NCBI GenBank assembly: GCA_038232515.1
Contig: JBBSHS010000021.1
Coordinates: forward strand, 1 to 34,144
DNA length: 34,144 bases
Reading direction: 5' to 3'
Source: JBBSHS01 sp038232515
Lineage (GTDB): Bacteria; Actinomycetota; Acidimicrobiia; Acidimicrobiales; JAUJNH01
Below are positions 32,678 through 34,144 of this stretch, piece by piece (positions within the stretch are counted from its first letter, which is position 1; every line of letters starts with the position of its first letter). Under the pieces are notes generated by a model. The model was given only the letters and a program-made list of their open reading frames with translations. It ran no database searches and had not been told where the DNA came from. The translations under genes were made by a program, and so were the position numbers.

Positions 32678-33934
32678 TTAACTCAGGACGCGGAGGCCGG
32701 CCCACAGCGCCACGGTGGCCCCGACCAGCGCCACCGGGGTGGCCGCCGCCACCCGGTAGAACTGGCCGATGTCCGGCTCGAGCGCGGCCGAGCGCACGAC
32801 CTTGCGCCACAGCAAGGTGGCCAGCGAGCCCGAGTAGGTCAGGTTGGGACCGATGTTGACGCCGATGAGGACGGCCAGCATCGGCCCGGCGGCATGGGGC
32901 ACCACTGCCAGCAGCACCAGGGTGGCGGGCAGGTTGTTGCCCAGGTTGGCCAGCACCGCCGCCAGCAGGACCAGGCCCAGCAGGGCGGGAAGACTGCTGC
33001 CGTGCGGCACCAGCCGGCCGATGGCCGGGCCCACGCCGTGGCCGGCGGCGGCGTCGACGACGACGACCAGCGCGGCCACGAACATCAGGAACAACGGTGA
33101 CGTGCTGCGGGCCAGCCTGCCCGCCGTCGCCCGCCGGGAGAGCACCACCGTGGCGCCCAGGCCGAGCGCCCCGGCGCCCGCCACCCACGCCGCCCCGACA
33201 TGGGCCAACGACGTGGCGAAGAAGCCGACCAGCAGGGCGGCCAGGCCACCGGCCACCGACCACCCGACCCGGTCCAGCCCGGGCCCGTCGCCGGCTCCGA
33301 CGGCCTCGGGTTCGTCGCCGGTCCCGATGGCCGTCGGGACCGGGGGAACGAGCCGGCGGCAGGCGAGGACGATGATGGCGGCGGCGACCACCTCGGGCAC
33401 CAGCATGCGGGCAGCGAAGCCGGCGAACCCGAGCCCGGTGGCGGACAGCACGAGCAGGTTCGTCAGGTTGGACACCGGCAGGAGCAGCGAAGCGCCGTTG
33501 GCCAACTGCACGGTGGCCAGCAAAGCCGCGTCGCGAGCCGTTCGGCTCTTGACGACTGCGACCACCACCGGGGTGAACAGCACGGCCGTGGCGTCGAGGG
33601 ACAGCACGGTGGTCACAACGACGGCGGCCCCGGCCACGGCCAGCAGGATCCGGGCATCGGAGACGCCTCCCAGGCGGGTGATGGCTGCGCCGGACGCCTC
33701 GAACAGGCCGGCGGCGTCCGCCGCTTCGGCCACGACGAAGATGGCGGCCAGAAAGGCCAGCGTGGGCAGCAGCTCCCGCACCGCCGACCAGGCGGCGCCC
33801 GCACCCTCGACCCCGAGGGCCACCAGGAGCACGGCTCCGGGCACGGCCACGGCGGCCTCGGGCAGGCCCCGGGGCGGGCGGGCCACCAGCACCAGAACCA
33901 CTCCCAGCACGAGGAGGCTGACGGCGGCGTCCAC
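32678..33934 (-). CDS. ArsB/SLC13-type ion transporter
   Basis: A 418-residue polytopic membrane protein with about 10-11 hydrophobic spans, of the ion-transporter superfamily that includes ArsB arsenite permeases and SLC13/DASS carriers. The first repeat has TVLSLDATAVLFTPVV and LANGASLLLPVSNLTNLLVL. The second has NLGNNLPATLVLLAV and GVNIGPNLTYSGSLATLLW. These Asn/Ser/Thr-rich hairpins are the substrate-site signature. The central loop (residues about 200-225) is cytoplasmic and acidic. The transported ion cannot be fixed from sequence: arsenite, dicarboxylate or sulfate are all possible, and no ars genes are adjacent. The GTG start is at 33934; a weak TAGAAC -10 lies eight bases upstream. 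The gene is bracketed by two near-identical palindromes. Confidence 0.85.
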   Translation of the reverse strand: MDAAVSLLVLGVVLVLVARPPRGLPEAAVAVPGAVLLVALGVEGAGAAWSAVRELLPTLAFLAAIFVVAEAADAAGLFEASGAAITRLGGVSDARILLAVAGAAVVVTTVLSLDATAVLFTPVVVAVVKSRTARDAALLATVQLANGASLLLPVSNLTNLLVLSATGLGFAGFAARMLVPEVVAAAIIVLACRRLVPPVPTAIGTGDEPEAVGAGDGPGLDRVGWSVAGGLAALLVGFFATSLAHVGAAWVAGAGALGLGATVVLSRRATAGRLARSTSPLFLMFVAALVVVVDAAAGHGVGPAIGRLVPHGSSLPALLGLVLLAAVLANLGNNLPATLVLLAVVPHAAGPMLAVLIGVNIGPNLTYSGSLATLLWRKVVRSAALEPDIGQFYRVAAATPVALVGATVALWAGLRVLS

Positions 33935-33969
33935 TGTGCCCGGTTCTACCCCGCCCGTCGGCCCGTCCC

Positions 33970-34040
33970 CGAGATTGGGTCGTCAGGTGGCCTTCAGCGG
34001 CCGGAACGGCCGCTGAAGGCCACGGCGTGACCCAATCTCG
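33970..34040. repeat. 71-bp palindromic element, copy B
   Basis: The second copy, 71 bp, has 12-bp perfect outer arms and a 17-bp perfect inner stem (33987-34003 with 34007-34023) around a GAA loop. It is upstream of the transporter gene. Compared with copy A, several differences restore base pairing. Confidence 0.9.
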
Positions 34041-34083
34041 CGTCGTCGCCGTGGCACCGCGGCACCCATGGCGTGGCCCACGT

Positions 34084-34099
34084 CCGAACGCGTGTACGA
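34084..34099. promoter_or_regulatory. Candidate LexA (SOS) box overlapping a -10 element
   Basis: CCGAAC-GCGT-GTACGA differs from the actinobacterial SOS box TCGAAC-N4-GTTCGA at one base per half. It overlaps TACGAT (34095-34100), a good -10. A rightward DNA-damage-inducible gene may start beyond the window edge; no gene is visible in 34041-34144. Confidence 0.45.
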
Positions 34100-34144
34100 T
34101 CGGAGTCGGCAAGCGTTGCAGTTGGCGGCGCTCGCCGGGCCGCC

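Noticed and set aside
32553..34112. A 519-codon minus-strand frame spanning the transporter and both palindromes
   Set aside because: Its translation is Gly/Arg-rich; the transporter frame with transmembrane segments and a clear stop hairpin is the real gene.

Overview
The window is 34 kb of dense, very GC-rich bacterial chromosome carrying mostly core metabolism. A mycothiol synthase (MshD), a nearly complete menaquinone gene set, GTG/TTG starts and -10 elements of the form TANNNT close to start codons point to an Actinomycetota genome. Separate HisA and TrpF proteins, rather than the bifunctional PriA of Streptomyces and Mycobacterium, suggest a deep-branching class. Acidimicrobiia is my guess, not something the sequence proves. 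I found no phage, integrase, transposase, CRISPR array, rRNA or tRNA.

Layout: (1) 0.1-4.5 kb: an unknown protein, a patatin-like hydrolase, a hypothetical protein and a DUF255/thioredoxin-fold protein that overlaps menE by ATGA. (2) 4.5-11.2 kb: menaquinone biosynthesis with genes on alternating strands: menE(-), menA(+), menH(-), menD(+), menF(-), menG(-). menB and menC are not here. A 12-bp near-palindrome occurs in the menE/menA divergent region and in the promoter of the operon containing menG and menF. That second promoter starts with a 35-residue MerR-like stub. (3) 11.2-15.7 kb: a zinc-ribbon microprotein, a small membrane protein, rlmN, a VIT1/CCC1-type metal transporter, mshD and nth. 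(4) 15.7-25.4 kb: a hairpin cluster and a small coiled-coil ORF, then hisD-C-B-H-A-F, an M42-like metallopeptidase, hisI, trpE and a YgfZ/GcvT-like protein, many joined by ATGA/GTGA overlaps. (5) 25.4-28.9 kb: a lipoprotein and an OmpR-type two-component system facing it. (6) 28.9-32.6 kb: trpC, trpF, trpB, trpA. (7) 32.6-34.1 kb: an ArsB/SLC13-like transporter bracketed by two 71-bp palindromes, then a possible LexA-controlled promoter at the edge.

Functionally the window joins chorismate use (MenF/MenD to menaquinone; TrpE to tryptophan) with histidine synthesis. hisG, hisE, a HisN-type phosphatase, trpD and trpG must lie elsewhere. The most informative non-coding signals are the leaderless-type promoters, the three 11-bp-phased direct repeats upstream of the response regulator, the shared men operator candidate, the paired palindromes, the hairpin cluster before hisD and an extreme G-run tract between the response regulator and kinase genes. 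I see no clear new defence or mobile system; the novelty is regulatory and structural. No gene-free stretch exceeds 300 bases.
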